Shown: positions 44,247-53,851, counted from the first letter of the stretch. The stretch: DNA of 64,000 bases from an uncultured Eubacterium sp. (GCA_910584795.1 CAJUBZ010000004.1:1-64000), one strand, 5' to 3'. Program-made: numbers and translations. The notes: a model not told the origin generated them from the letters alone.

Positions 44247-44822
44247 CTATGCTATTTCATAGCCACGCTCAAACGCCGCTACATTGATATCAATTGTCTT
44301 CGGCGGAACTGTATTCTTAATTACCTCTATCCACTGCTCCTTTGGAAAATCCATATGCTTCGCTGCGATGCCAAGAATAATCACATTAAAAACTCTTGAA
44401 TTGCCCATAGCCAGAGCCTCTGCCTGTGCGTCAACAGATATTACCTTATACTGCTCTGTTAAAGATTCAATAATGCCTTCTGGATACTCTGCCACACCTG
44501 TCACTACCGGCATCGGATCGATTCTCTGATCATTTACAATAATAACACCGTCTTTCTTAAGAAAATGAGCATAACGTAATGCCTCTAATCTCTCAAATGC
44601 AATCAATACATCAGCTTTACCAGGTTCAACAATCGGCTCTGCAACCTTCTCACCATATCTTACATAAGTAACAACACTGCCTCCGCGCTGTGCCATACCA
44701 TGTACTTCAGATAATTTTACATCATATCCTGCAGCAACTGTGATACCACCTAATATTCTACTTGTAAGGAGAGTACCCTGACCGCCAACGCCTACAATCA
44801 TAATATTCTTTGTCTCTGTCAT
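44247..44822 (-). CDS. iorB: Indolepyruvate ferredoxin oxidoreductase beta subunit
   Basis: A 191-aa protein of the 2-oxoacid oxidoreductase gamma/beta type: IMIVGVGGQGTLLTSRILGG, EVHGMAQRGGSVVTYVRYG and IAFERLEALRY. Works with IorA to oxidise aryl-2-oxoacids such as indolepyruvate to aryl-acetyl-CoA, reducing ferredoxin. ATG begins 2 nt after the iorA stop, so translation is coupled. Confidence 0.94.
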   Translation of the reverse strand: MTETKNIMIVGVGGQGTLLTSRILGGITVAAGYDVKLSEVHGMAQRGGSVVTYVRYGEKVAEPIVEPGKADVLIAFERLEALRYAHFLKKDGVIIVNDQRIDPMPVVTGVAEYPEGIIESLTEQYKVISVDAQAEALAMGNSRVFNVIILGIAAKHMDFPKEQWIEVIKNTVPPKTIDINVAAFERGYEIA

Positions 44823-44824
44823 GA

Positions 44825-46570
44825 TTATTCTCCTTTCTTTTTTAACTCAATGGCACCAAACTTACAATTACTCATGCAAAGTCCACAGCCATTACACATT
44901 GTTTCATCAATTAATACTGTTCCATCTACATTCTTTGTCATTGCAGGGCATCCCGGTACTAAACACTGTCCACACTTCACACACTTTTCAGGAATTGTGT
45001 AGCACTTGCCCTTTGGAACAAAAGATTTCAATAACGCACAAGGTGACTGGGAAATAATAACAGAAACCTCGTCTCTTGCCACTTCTTCTTTTACTACCTT
45101 TGTCAATCTATCAACATCAAAGGCATCAACTACCTCTACATGCTGTACACCTAATGCCTTACATAAATCAACCAAGTCTACCTGATATGCCGCCTCACCG
45201 GATAATGTTTTTCCAGTCGCAGGATGGTCCTGATGACCTGTCATACCTGTGGTTGAATTGTCTAGAATAATTACGGTACCAGTTGATTTGTTATATACCA
45301 TATTCATAAGGGAATTTACACCTGTATGAAGGAATGTACTGTCTCCAATTACAGCCACCCAGTTCTTGATATATTCCTTGCCTTTTGCTTTTTCCATTCC
45401 ATGAAGAGTAGAAATACTAGACCCCATACAAAGTGTTGTATCAACAACCCCTAATGGATTAACCGCACCTAAGGTGTAACATCCTATATCTCCTGCCGCA
45501 TGAATTCTCAATTTCTTTAGTACGGAATATGTACTTCTGTGAGGGCAGCCCGGACACAAAATCGGTGGTCTTGCCGGTGCCTGTGCCGGCTGTTTTATGT
45601 CAACCTTTTCACCTAGAATCTTTTCTCTGAGCATATTTGCACTGTATTCACCCTGAATCGTAAATAAATTCTTTCCTTCACATACAATGCCCATTGCTTT
45701 TACCTGTTCCTCAATAACAGGCTCTAATTCTTCAACAATAATCAGTCTGTCCACCTTGCTTGCAAATTCCTTAATAAGACCTTTCGCCAGAGGATGTACC
45801 AGTCCGAGTTTTAATACTGACGCATTTGGAAGGACTTCCTTAACATACTGATAAGGAATACCACTGGTAATAATACCAACACTTGTATCATTATACTCTA
45901 CCTTATTAATATCCAAGTTGCTTGCGTCTTCAGCCATTCTGTTCATTCGCGCTTCCACTTTTACGTGTGCCGAAATCGCATTTACCGGCATCATAACATT
46001 CTTCTGTATATTTCTCTCATAAGGTTTATCTTCTATCTCTACTCTGTCTTCAAGATTTACCAACCCTTGAGAATGTGCAAGTCTTGTCGTTGTTCTCAAA
46101 ATAACCGGAGTATCATATTCCTCTGATAACTCAAAAGCTCTCTTTGTAAAGACTCTTGCTTCCTCGCTGTCTGATGGTTCAATAACCGGAATCATCGCAG
46201 CACGTCCTACCATTCTGGTATCCTGCTCGTTCTGTGAACTATAGATTCCCGGGTCATCTGCCACAACGACTACAAGACCGCCATTTACTCCAATATATGC
46301 ATCTGAATAAAGCGGATCAGCTGCCACATTCAGACCTACCATCTTCATCATACACATAGAACGGCTTCCTGCCATAGATGCACCAATTGCTACCTCTGCT
46401 GCAACTTTTTCATTTGGTGCCCACTCTGCGTAAACACCATCATATTTCACTACATTTTCGCTTACTTCCGTACTCGGTGTTCCCGGATATGCAGATGTCA
46501 CCTTAACCCCTGCTTCGTAAGCACCTCTTGCTATGGCTTCATTGCCCAGCATAATCGTTTGTTTACTCAA
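44825..46570 (-). CDS. iorA: Indolepyruvate ferredoxin oxidoreductase alpha subunit
   Basis: A 582-aa subunit with an N-terminal pyruvate-oxidoreductase-like domain (MLGNEAIARGAYEAGVKVTSAYPGTPSTE), a TPP-binding domain (CPGCPHR, GDIGCYTLG, GDSTFLHTG) and two C-terminal 4Fe-4S motifs (CVKCGQC, then CPAM; CNGCGLC, then C). The frame is open to 46651, but AGGAAA lies 6-8 nt before the TTG at 46570 (followed by SKQTIMLGNEA), which fits the family N-terminus; the choice of TTG is a judgement. Confidence 0.93.
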   Translation of the reverse strand: MSKQTIMLGNEAIARGAYEAGVKVTSAYPGTPSTEVSENVVKYDGVYAEWAPNEKVAAEVAIGASMAGSRSMCMMKMVGLNVAADPLYSDAYIGVNGGLVVVVADDPGIYSSQNEQDTRMVGRAAMIPVIEPSDSEEARVFTKRAFELSEEYDTPVILRTTTRLAHSQGLVNLEDRVEIEDKPYERNIQKNVMMPVNAISAHVKVEARMNRMAEDASNLDINKVEYNDTSVGIITSGIPYQYVKEVLPNASVLKLGLVHPLAKGLIKEFASKVDRLIIVEELEPVIEEQVKAMGIVCEGKNLFTIQGEYSANMLREKILGEKVDIKQPAQAPARPPILCPGCPHRSTYSVLKKLRIHAAGDIGCYTLGAVNPLGVVDTTLCMGSSISTLHGMEKAKGKEYIKNWVAVIGDSTFLHTGVNSLMNMVYNKSTGTVIILDNSTTGMTGHQDHPATGKTLSGEAAYQVDLVDLCKALGVQHVEVVDAFDVDRLTKVVKEEVARDEVSVIISQSPCALLKSFVPKGKCYTIPEKCVKCGQCLVPGCPAMTKNVDGTVLIDETMCNGCGLCMSNCKFGAIELKKKGE

Positions 46571-46689
46571 ATCTATTTCCTGCCTCTCATAAATATTCCT
46601 ATTACTGATTTCTAATATTCTATGCAAAGAAATCGATATTCTTCCACGCATATTTTATCGAAAATCAGCACTTTATTGTCATAAAAAGT

Positions 46690-46718
46690 ATTATAAATTA
46701 TTGTATGTTTTTAGTCAA
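46690..46718 (-). promoter_or_regulatory. Promoter of iorAB
   Basis: Minus strand TTGACT (46718-46713), 17-nt spacer, perfect TATAAT (46695-46690). About 120 bp before the TTG start. Confidence 0.75.
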
Positions 46719-46723
46719 TAAAA

Positions 46724-46745
46724 GAACGGGCAGACATTCCCGTTC
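46724..46745 (-). terminator. Terminator of the tetR gene
   Basis: Perfect arms GAACGGG and CCCGTTC (46724-46730, 46739-46745), then TTTTATTG on the minus strand. It overlaps the start of the iorAB promoter region. Confidence 0.75.
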
Positions 46746-46746
46746 T

Positions 46747-47313
46747 CTACTTCAGATACATTTTCTGTTTTGGCAGCAGGCTCACCGCAATTTCCGTCAT
46801 CTCCTCCGGTGTTTCCCGCATTCCATCTCTGACCCAGTTTTCCACTACTGCAATACACCCAAACACAATATAATAACGATAATATTCATACTGTTTCAGG
46901 CTCTTATCAATAAACTTATCTTTCCACCTGAGCATATATTTATTATGTATATAATTTCCCAGCTTTTCATATCCTGTCTGATTCTGCATACTAAAAGATA
47001 AAATGTCCGCTTTTGTTTTATCTTCGTAAAAATATTGGAATAGAAGCGAGAAAAAACCTACTGCATCTCCACCTTCTGTTTTTTCTACGATTTTCTCCAA
47101 ATCTGCACATATTTCTTTTTGAAGCTGCTCTAGTGTATCTACAGGATCCCTGTAATACTGGTAAAATGTAGCTCTCGTAATATCTGCCTTATCTGCCAGT
47201 TCCTTGATGGTGACATTCTCCACATTTTTATTTTTTAATACTTCAATTATCGCCTCTTTAATTGCCTTTTTTGTTCTTCTGATTCTTCTGTCTGTCTTTT
47301 CCAAATTTTCCAT
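46747..47313 (-). CDS. TetR/AcrR-family transcription regulator
   Basis: A 188-aa protein. N-terminal HTH: RRTKKAIKEAIIEVLKNKNVENVTIKELADKADITRATFYQYYRD. The C-terminal ligand/dimer domain is helical and unrecognised. GGAG precedes the ATG. It has its own promoter with a palindromic operator (47384-47405) and a terminator, so it is an autonomous unit between the FASII operon and iorAB; the target beyond itself is unknown. Confidence 0.88.
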   Translation of the reverse strand: MENLEKTDRRIRRTKKAIKEAIIEVLKNKNVENVTIKELADKADITRATFYQYYRDPVDTLEQLQKEICADLEKIVEKTEGGDAVGFFSLLFQYFYEDKTKADILSFSMQNQTGYEKLGNYIHNKYMLRWKDKFIDKSLKQYEYYRYYIVFGCIAVVENWVRDGMRETPEEMTEIAVSLLPKQKMYLK

Positions 47314-47383
47314 TTTTACTCCATTCCTCTTGTCTTTACCGAAAAAGCAAACACACTCTTCTGCATTATATTAATTTTCTGTT

Positions 47384-47433
47384 TATAGAAATAACTATTT
47401 CTATATTATACCTTTTCATCCGTGAAATGTACA
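47384..47433 (-). promoter_or_regulatory. tetR promoter and palindromic operator
   Basis: Minus strand TGTACA (47433-47428), 17-nt spacer, TATAAT (47410-47405). A perfect palindrome of 10-bp arms (TATAGAAATA-AC-TATTTCTATA, 47384-47405) begins at the end of the -10 box. This is the standard layout of a TetR autorepressor site. No other copy of the arm was noticed in the window. Confidence 0.75.
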
Positions 47434-47479
47434 TTGCTTGTGATGCCACAAAATAATTTCTCTATTACAATATCTCATA

Positions 47480-48541
47480 TTAGTTCTCAAACAATCTTTT
47501 CATTACCTGATGCACTGTACTAATCTCTTTTTGCTCAAAGCTGTTTCCACCACAGAATAAAAGTCCATTGTCCACATCTCCTTTTGCCGCATTAATCAAC
47601 CGCTCCGTAATACAATAAGGAATCTCTGCAGGATTACATTTCTTTAAGCACCTGAGACATCTCTCTGGTGAAAACTTCTTTCCATTCATAACTTCTGTCA
47701 TAAACTTATTCTTTATCGCTCTTCCGGGCATTCCCACTGGGCTTTTCACAATGCTGATATCCTCTTTTTCTGCATGAATATATGACTCTTTGTATCTGAC
47801 ATCTGCATCACATTCAGCAGTTGTCACAAATGCAGATGCCACCTGTACTCCATCCATTCCAAGAGCAAGGGCATGATTTATTTCTTCTTTCTTTGAAATT
47901 CCTCCCGCTAACACAATGGGGATATATTTCTTATACTTTTCCCGATATGTCTGTACAACCTCCTTAATCTGCAGGACTTCATTATCATAACTTTCATTTT
48001 CGTATTTTATTACTTCTTCTTTTGAAAAGCCCAGATGTCCCCCTGCCTTTGGTCCTTCTATCACAATCATATCCGCTGTGGTTGCATATTTCTTATCCCA
48101 ATATTTCAAAATAACCTCTGCGGACTTTTTCCCAGAAACAATCGGTGCAATTTTGGTTTTATAACCTTTCACAAGTTCCGGCAGTTCTACCGGCAGTCCT
48201 GCCCCTGAGATAATAATATCTGCACCACTCTTTACCGCCTCTATCACCTGCTCTTTGTAATGATTCAATGCTGTCATAATATTAAAACCAATAATTCCAT
48301 CAGGAGAAATTTTTCTCGCTTTTTGAAACTCCTGTCTGATTGCTCTTAAATTTGCTCTCAAAGGATTCTCATAAAAGTCTTTTTCTTTATAACCAATCTG
48401 TGCTGTAGATATAATACCCACTCCACCTTCATTCGCAACTGCTCCTGCAAGATTTGCCAATGAAATTCCTACTCCCATTCCTCCCTGAATTACAGGAATC
48501 TCTGCTTTTAATTCTCCTATGACTAAAGGTCTTAAATTCAT
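47480..48541 (-). CDS. FabK-like/nitronate-monooxygenase-type flavoprotein with a Cys-rich region
   Basis: A 353-aa FMN enzyme of the FabK/NMO superfamily: IPVIQGGMGVGISLANLAGAV, GADIIISGAGLP, IEGPKAGGHLG, VLAGGISKKEE and GVQVASAFVTTAECDA. It differs from the true FabK of this operon and has an extra C-terminal Cys cluster, RCLRCLKKCNPAEIPYC. Last gene of the FASII operon; its ATG overlaps the accDA stop. Could be a second enoyl-ACP reductase or an enzyme of unsaturated fatty acid formation; function not assigned. Confidence 0.85.
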   Translation of the reverse strand: MNLRPLVIGELKAEIPVIQGGMGVGISLANLAGAVANEGGVGIISTAQIGYKEKDFYENPLRANLRAIRQEFQKARKISPDGIIGFNIMTALNHYKEQVIEAVKSGADIIISGAGLPVELPELVKGYKTKIAPIVSGKKSAEVILKYWDKKYATTADMIVIEGPKAGGHLGFSKEEVIKYENESYDNEVLQIKEVVQTYREKYKKYIPIVLAGGISKKEEINHALALGMDGVQVASAFVTTAECDADVRYKESYIHAEKEDISIVKSPVGMPGRAIKNKFMTEVMNGKKFSPERCLRCLKKCNPAEIPYCITERLINAAKGDVDNGLLFCGGNSFEQKEISTVHQVMKRLFEN

Positions 48542-50247
48542 TACATTCTCCTAAATCTTTTATATCGTTCTTCTACGATTTCTGCCTCAGTAAGTTTCAT
48601 CTTTTCTGCTATAAACAGTTGAATTTCAATATCTAACTGTTCTACTACACTTGCCATGTTTTCTACACAATAATTATCCGGTTCACTGAAAACCTTTTCT
48701 ATAACATTTAACTCTTTAATATCATGTGCAGTCATTTTCATGGCATCAGCCGCCTTGTCTGCCAATTTCCCATTTTTCCACAAAATACTGGCATATCCTT
48801 CTGGAGAGAGAACAGAATAAACCGAATTCTCCAGCATCCAGACTTCATTGGCTACAGCAAGTGCCAATGCACCGCCACTTCCACCTTCTCCTACAAAAAC
48901 AGATAAAATAGGAACTGAAATTCCAGACATTTCGAACAAGTTTCTTGCAATTGCCTCACCCTGTCCTCTTTCTTCTGCCTCGATTCCACAAAATGCTCCC
49001 GGCGTATCTACAAAACAAATAACGGGTCTGTGAAACTTTTCTGCCTGATTCATAAGTCTCAACGCTTTTCGATATCCCTCGGGGGATGGCATTCCAAAAT
49101 TTCTGTCAATATTTTCCTTAGTACTATGACCTTTTACCTGGGAAATCACAGTCACCGGCACCCCATGGAAACAGGCAATCCCTCCCATTACCGCACTGTC
49201 ATCGCCATAATATCTGTCTCCATGAAACTCTATAAAATCATCAAAAAGATTTTTGATATAATCCTCTCCTGATGGTCTTTTATTATCTCTGGAAATCTGA
49301 ACCTTCTGCCATGCAGATAATCCATTCATAATAGAATCTTTGTGTATTTTAATTTTATTAAGTTCAATAGCTTCCTGGCTTGGATTTATTGTCTCTGCTT
49401 CTTTTTTATAATGCATAGAAATAATCTGACTTAATTTTTCTTTCATCTGATTTCTTTCTAGAATCAAATCCACAAATCCATGCTCCAGCAGAAATTCCGC
49501 TCTCTGGAATCCTTTTGGCAGTTTCTGCCCAATCGTCTGCTCAATAACACGTGGTCCCGCAAACCCAACTAACGCTTTGGGCTCTGCTATAATTATATCT
49601 CCAAGCATTGCGAAACTAGCAGTAACCCCACCTGTAGTAGGGTCCGTCAATACAGAGATATATAAATTTCCACTATCACTGTGGCGTTTCAATGCTGCAG
49701 AAGTTTTTGCCATCTGCATGAGAGAGACAATCCCTTCCTGCATTCTTGCACCACCAGAACACGAAAAAATAATAACCGGAAGATTTTCCTTTGTTGCCCT
49801 CTCTACAGTTTGGGTAATTTTTTCTCCTACAATACTTCCCATACTTGCCATCATAAATCTTCCATCCATAACAGCAACTGCTGCCGGATGTCCATTTATT
49901 AAAACTTTTCCTGTTATTACTGCTTCATCTAATTTTGTCTTTTCTTTAATATCTAATAATTTCTTTTCATATTCTGCATCCTGAAGGGGGTTTTTAATCT
50001 CCATTCCCTCAAACCATGATTCGAAACTTCCTTTATCAGCAATCATACGAATTCTTGTCTTTGCATGAATTCGAAAATACTCTCCACATTTCGGACATAT
50101 ATATCCCTTTTCCTTTACTTCTTCTGAGAGGACCATATTGCCGCATTTTTTACATTTTGTAAATAATCCCTTCGGTACATCCGGTCTTGGAATTTTAATT
50201 GTTATGTAATCATTTCTCTGCTTTTTGATTCGTTTTTGTAATTTCAA
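48541..50247 (-). CDS. accDA: Acetyl-CoA carboxylase carboxyltransferase, fused AccD-AccA
   Basis: A 568-aa protein carrying both carboxyltransferase halves. AccD-like part (1-about 280): zinc finger CKKCGNMV...CPKCGEYF, MDGRFMMASMGSIVGEK, IFSCSGGARMQEGIVSLMQM. AccA-like part (about 300-568): RPSGEDYIKNLFDDFIEFHGDR, VISQVKGH, NFGMPSPEGYRKALRLM, FVGEGGSGGALALAVANEVWMLENSVYSVLSPEG. In most bacteria these are separate genes. Transfers CO2 from biotin to acetyl-CoA. Overlaps accC by 4 bp. Confidence 0.94.
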   Translation of the reverse strand: MKLQKRIKKQRNDYITIKIPRPDVPKGLFTKCKKCGNMVLSEEVKEKGYICPKCGEYFRIHAKTRIRMIADKGSFESWFEGMEIKNPLQDAEYEKKLLDIKEKTKLDEAVITGKVLINGHPAAVAVMDGRFMMASMGSIVGEKITQTVERATKENLPVIIFSCSGGARMQEGIVSLMQMAKTSAALKRHSDSGNLYISVLTDPTTGGVTASFAMLGDIIIAEPKALVGFAGPRVIEQTIGQKLPKGFQRAEFLLEHGFVDLILERNQMKEKLSQIISMHYKKEAETINPSQEAIELNKIKIHKDSIMNGLSAWQKVQISRDNKRPSGEDYIKNLFDDFIEFHGDRYYGDDSAVMGGIACFHGVPVTVISQVKGHSTKENIDRNFGMPSPEGYRKALRLMNQAEKFHRPVICFVDTPGAFCGIEAEERGQGEAIARNLFEMSGISVPILSVFVGEGGSGGALALAVANEVWMLENSVYSVLSPEGYASILWKNGKLADKAADAMKMTAHDIKELNVIEKVFSEPDNYCVENMASVVEQLDIEIQLFIAEKMKLTEAEIVEERYKRFRRM

Positions 50248-51602
50248 CTTACAGCTCTCCTGTCTTTGTTAAACTTCTCTATAAAATCCACATCAAAATT
50301 TCCCGAAATAAATTCGCTGTCATTTATAATTTCATATTCATAATCAATGTTTGTGTCAATGCCCTCAATCACTACTTCTCCAAGGGCACTTCGCATTTTA
50401 CAGATTGCTTCTTCCCGGTTCTCACCATGAACAATTAATTTTGCAAGCATGGAATCATAGTAAGGTGTCACCTCGCAGCCTGAAAATATTGCAGAGTCCA
50501 CCCGTACACCATTTCCGCCCGGAAAATGCATTTCCGTAATTTTACCGGGACACGGTCTAAACCCTTTGTCAGGATTTTCCGCATTAATTCTACATTCTAT
50601 GGAATGTCCTTTCATTACAATTTCTTCCTGCGTAAAAGGAAGTTTTTCACCGTCAGCAATCTTTATCTGTTCTTTTACAATATCAATTCCTGTAATACTT
50701 TCTGTAATGGGATGCTCTACCTGTATTCTTGTATTCATTTCCATAAAATAATATTTACCGTTTTTCTCCAACAAAAACTCTATCGTTCCTGCATTCTCAT
50801 AGCCTGCTGCAATTGCAGCCTTCACTGCCATTTGTCCCATTTCTCTGCGCTGTTCTTCTGACAATGCACATGATGGTGCTTCCTCAATTATTTTTTGATG
50901 ATTTCTTTGCAGAGAACAGTCTCTTTCTCCCAGATGCACTACTTTTCCATACTTATCCGCCAGAATCTGAAATTCAATATGTCTTGGATGTTCCACAAAA
51001 TGCTCAATATACATCGTGTTGTCACCAAAAGCCATCTCGCTTTCCTTCTGTGCAGACATAAATGCATTTTCAAAATCATCTGCTGTGTAAGATACTCTCA
51101 TACCTTTACCACCACCGCCGGAAGCAGCTTTTATCATAATCGGATATCCCACTTTCTCAGCAATATCTTTTCCTATAATGCAGTCTGTAATTCCATCATT
51201 ATTTCCGGGGATTACTGGTATTCCTGCATTTATCATTGTATTTCTTGCTTCTACTTTGTTTCCCATTTTCTCTATCACATCAGACTTCGGACCTACATAT
51301 GTAATATTGCATTTTTCGCATAATCTTGCAAAGGTTGGATTTTCCGACAAAAATCCGAACCCGGGATGAATGGCATCTGCTCCTGATGTTATTGCTGCAC
51401 TGATAATGCTTTCCATATTCAGATAGCTCTCACTCGATTTTGTCTCTCCGATACAGATTGCCTCGTCTGCCAGCTGTGTATGAAGTGCTTCTTTATCTGC
51501 CACAGAATATACTGCTACTGTCTGTATTCCCATTTCCCTGCAGACTCTAATAATTCTTACAGCGATTTCTCCTCTGTTTGCAATTAACATTTTTTGTATC
51601 AC
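50244..51602 (-). CDS. accC: Biotin carboxylase subunit of acetyl-CoA carboxylase
   Basis: A 452-aa ATP-grasp enzyme. MLIANRGEIAVRIIR, MIKAASGGGGKGMR, ERDCSLQRNHQKIIEEAP, MEMNTRIQVEHPITE and GHSIECRINAEN are standard. Carboxylates biotin on AccB with ATP and bicarbonate. The frame opens at 51611, but GAGGTG lies 6 nt before a GTG at 51602 that gives the usual MIQK start. Confidence 0.95.
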   Translation of the reverse strand: MIQKMLIANRGEIAVRIIRVCREMGIQTVAVYSVADKEALHTQLADEAICIGETKSSESYLNMESIISAAITSGADAIHPGFGFLSENPTFARLCEKCNITYVGPKSDVIEKMGNKVEARNTMINAGIPVIPGNNDGITDCIIGKDIAEKVGYPIMIKAASGGGGKGMRVSYTADDFENAFMSAQKESEMAFGDNTMYIEHFVEHPRHIEFQILADKYGKVVHLGERDCSLQRNHQKIIEEAPSCALSEEQRREMGQMAVKAAIAAGYENAGTIEFLLEKNGKYYFMEMNTRIQVEHPITESITGIDIVKEQIKIADGEKLPFTQEEIVMKGHSIECRINAENPDKGFRPCPGKITEMHFPGGNGVRVDSAIFSGCEVTPYYDSMLAKLIVHGENREEAICKMRSALGEVVIEGIDTNIDYEYEIINDSEFISGNFDVDFIEKFNKDRRAVS

Positions 51603-51622
51603 TAAAATCACCTCAATTTCAA

Positions 51623-52045
51623 CTATCCAACCATAAATGTCAGTTCTGCCACAGCCACTGTCTTCCCATCTACACTGGCTACTGCTTTACCAATGCCTAC
51701 CGGTCCCTTTTGCTGAATAATTTCTGTTTCCAGCTTTAATTTGTCTCCAGGAACTACCTTACCTCTGAAACGGCATTTATTAATTCCACCAAAAAAAGCT
51801 GTCTTTCCTTTATTCTCTTCCATACTCAAAATTGCCACTGCTCCTACCTGTGCCAGTGCTTCAATAGTTAATACTCCCGGCATTACCGGAATTTCCGGAA
51901 AATGTCCCGCAAAAAAATCTTCCCGATAAGTCACACACTTGTATCCCACTGCATACTTTCCCGGCTCATAATCCTCTATATAATCAATTAATAAGAAAGG
52001 ATGCCTATGAGGAATAATTTTTTTAATTTCTTCTATATTTAGCAT
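51623..52045 (-). CDS. fabZ: 3-hydroxyacyl-ACP dehydratase FabZ
   Basis: A 140-aa hot-dog-fold dehydratase. HRHPFLLID and the catalytic His in FFAGHFPEIPVMPGVLTIEALAQ are intact. Dehydrates 3-hydroxyacyl-ACP to enoyl-ACP in FASII. The ATG at 52045 has GGAG at a 6-nt distance; a TTG at 52057 is less likely. Confidence 0.95.
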   Translation of the reverse strand: MLNIEEIKKIIPHRHPFLLIDYIEDYEPGKYAVGYKCVTYREDFFAGHFPEIPVMPGVLTIEALAQVGAVAILSMEENKGKTAFFGGINKCRFRGKVVPGDKLKLETEIIQQKGPVGIGKAVASVDGKTVAVAELTFMVG

Positions 52046-52102
52046 ACTATGCTCCAATCTTCTGGCTTTTACAATAATATAATTCTAATTTACACAGCAC
52101 TT

Positions 52103-52531
52103 TTATTCTATTACAAATAATGTCTGACCGAATTCTACTGCTTCTTCATTATTCACACAGATCTCTTTTACCATGCCGTCATATTCTGATTCAATTTCAT
52201 TCATTAATTTCATGGCTTCCACAATAGCAAGTACCTGTCCCTTTTTTACCACATCTCCCACAGTGACAAATGGCTCTTCGCCCTCTGCCGGTGCCATATA
52301 AACAGTTCCTACCAATGGAGATTTTACTGTCTTTGCATCAACACCTTCGTCAGTAATAACTGTCTGATCTACATCTGAAACGTTGCTGTTTTCTCTCACA
52401 TATTCTTTTACAATCATACTGCCTTTTCCTTTAGAAAGAGACAACATTACATCATCTTCTTCATATTGAAATTCATCAATTGCTGAATTTGAAACTTCCC
52501 TGATTAACTCTTTGATATCATTAATATTCAT
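52103..52531 (-). CDS. accB: Biotin carboxyl carrier protein
   Basis: A 142-aa carrier. N-terminal region unstructured-looking, then a biotinyl domain: KSPLVGTVYMAP, and the biotin lysine in VEAMKLMNEIES. Carries CO2 between AccC and AccDA. Sits between fabF and fabZ. Starts 3 nt after the fabF stop. Confidence 0.95.
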   Translation of the reverse strand: MNINDIKELIREVSNSAIDEFQYEEDDVMLSLSKGKGSMIVKEYVRENSNVSDVDQTVITDEGVDAKTVKSPLVGTVYMAPAEGEEPFVTVGDVVKKGQVLAIVEAMKLMNEIESEYDGMVKEICVNNEEAVEFGQTLFVIE

Positions 52532-52534
52532 TTC

Positions 52535-53779
52535 TTAAGCCCTTTCCTCTGAATATTTTTTGATTGCAATGGTCCCATTATGTCCACCAAATCCTAAAGA
52601 ATTCGATAAGACAAAATTTACATCCTGATAAACTCCCTGTCCCATCACATAATCCAAATCGCATTCCTCGCCCGGCTCTTTCAGACCTACCGTCGGATGA
52701 ATATATCCCTCTTCTATTGTCTTCACGCATGTAATAAACTCAACACCACCGGCTGCTCCTAACAGATGACCTATCATTGACTTTGTCGAATTTATTTTTA
52801 CATTTTTTGCAGCCTCTCCTAATGCCAGTTTAATGGCTCTTGTTTCAAATAAATCATTGTGATGTGTGCTGGTTCCGTGGGCATTGATATAATCTACTTT
52901 TTCCGGATTCATCCCCGCCTCTTTTATGGCGATTTCCATTGCTTTGGCAGCACCGCTTCCATCTTCTGCAGGAGATGTAACATGATAAGCATCACATGTA
53001 GCTCCATATCCTGCCACCTCAGCAAGAATATTAGCACCTCGCTTCTTTGCATGCTCTAATTCTTCTAAAATAACGATTCCTGCTCCTTCTCCCATAACAA
53101 AGCCACTGCGGTCTTTGTCAAATGGTATAGATGCCTTATATTTATCTGTGCTTTTTGTTAGTGCAGTCAGATTTGTAAAACCTGCTACTCCCAGCGGAGT
53201 GATTGCACTCTCTGTTCCACCTGCAATCATTACATCCGCCTCACCACATTGTATCGAGCGATATGCCTCACCAATAGAATGAGTTCCTGTTGCACAGGCT
53301 GTAACTACATTAATGCATTTTCCCTTTGCACCAAACGCAATTGCCACATTTCCGGCAGCCATATTGGTAATCATCATTGGCACGAGAAGTGGTTTTACTC
53401 TGTCGTTTCCTTTTTCCAGCATTTTTTTATGCTCAATCTCCATATCATTCATTCCGCCAATGCCGGAACCAACGCTGACACCGACACGATAGGAATCTTC
53501 CTGCTCCAAATTAAGACCTGACTGTTCTATTGCCTCCTTTGCTGCACAGACAGCATATTGAGAGAAAGGTGACATACGTTTTGCAGATTTAAAATCCATT
53601 CTTTCTTTGGGAATAAATCCTTTTACCTCTGCCGCCAGTTTTACCGCATAATCCGTAGTATCAAATTTTGTAATCTCATCAATTCCTACTTTGGATGCTT
53701 TTACACTTTCCCAAAATTCTTCTACATTATTTCCGATAGGTGTAATTGCACCCATTCCCGTAACTACTACTCTTTTCAA
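52535..53779 (-). CDS. fabF: 3-oxoacyl-ACP synthase II (FabF)
   Basis: A 414-aa condensing enzyme: VVVTGMGAITPIGNN, the Cys in NVVTACATGTHSIGEAY, His in NAHGTSTHHND and KSMIGHLLGAAGG. Elongates acyl-ACP with malonyl-ACP. The frame is open to 53824, but the common N-terminus KRVVVTGMG and a GGAG about 9 nt upstream indicate a TTG at 53779; a GTG at 53788 is less likely. Confidence 0.94.
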   Translation of the reverse strand: MKRVVVTGMGAITPIGNNVEEFWESVKASKVGIDEITKFDTTDYAVKLAAEVKGFIPKERMDFKSAKRMSPFSQYAVCAAKEAIEQSGLNLEQEDSYRVGVSVGSGIGGMNDMEIEHKKMLEKGNDRVKPLLVPMMITNMAAGNVAIAFGAKGKCINVVTACATGTHSIGEAYRSIQCGEADVMIAGGTESAITPLGVAGFTNLTALTKSTDKYKASIPFDKDRSGFVMGEGAGIVILEELEHAKKRGANILAEVAGYGATCDAYHVTSPAEDGSGAAKAMEIAIKEAGMNPEKVDYINAHGTSTHHNDLFETRAIKLALGEAAKNVKINSTKSMIGHLLGAAGGVEFITCVKTIEEGYIHPTVGLKEPGEECDLDYVMGQGVYQDVNFVLSNSLGFGGHNGTIAIKKYSEERA

Positions 53780-53851
53780 ATCAATCACTCTCCATTCTTC
53801 TACTATCAGGCTGCTGACCCACATCTCTTTTATGAACCAATAGATGTCAGA

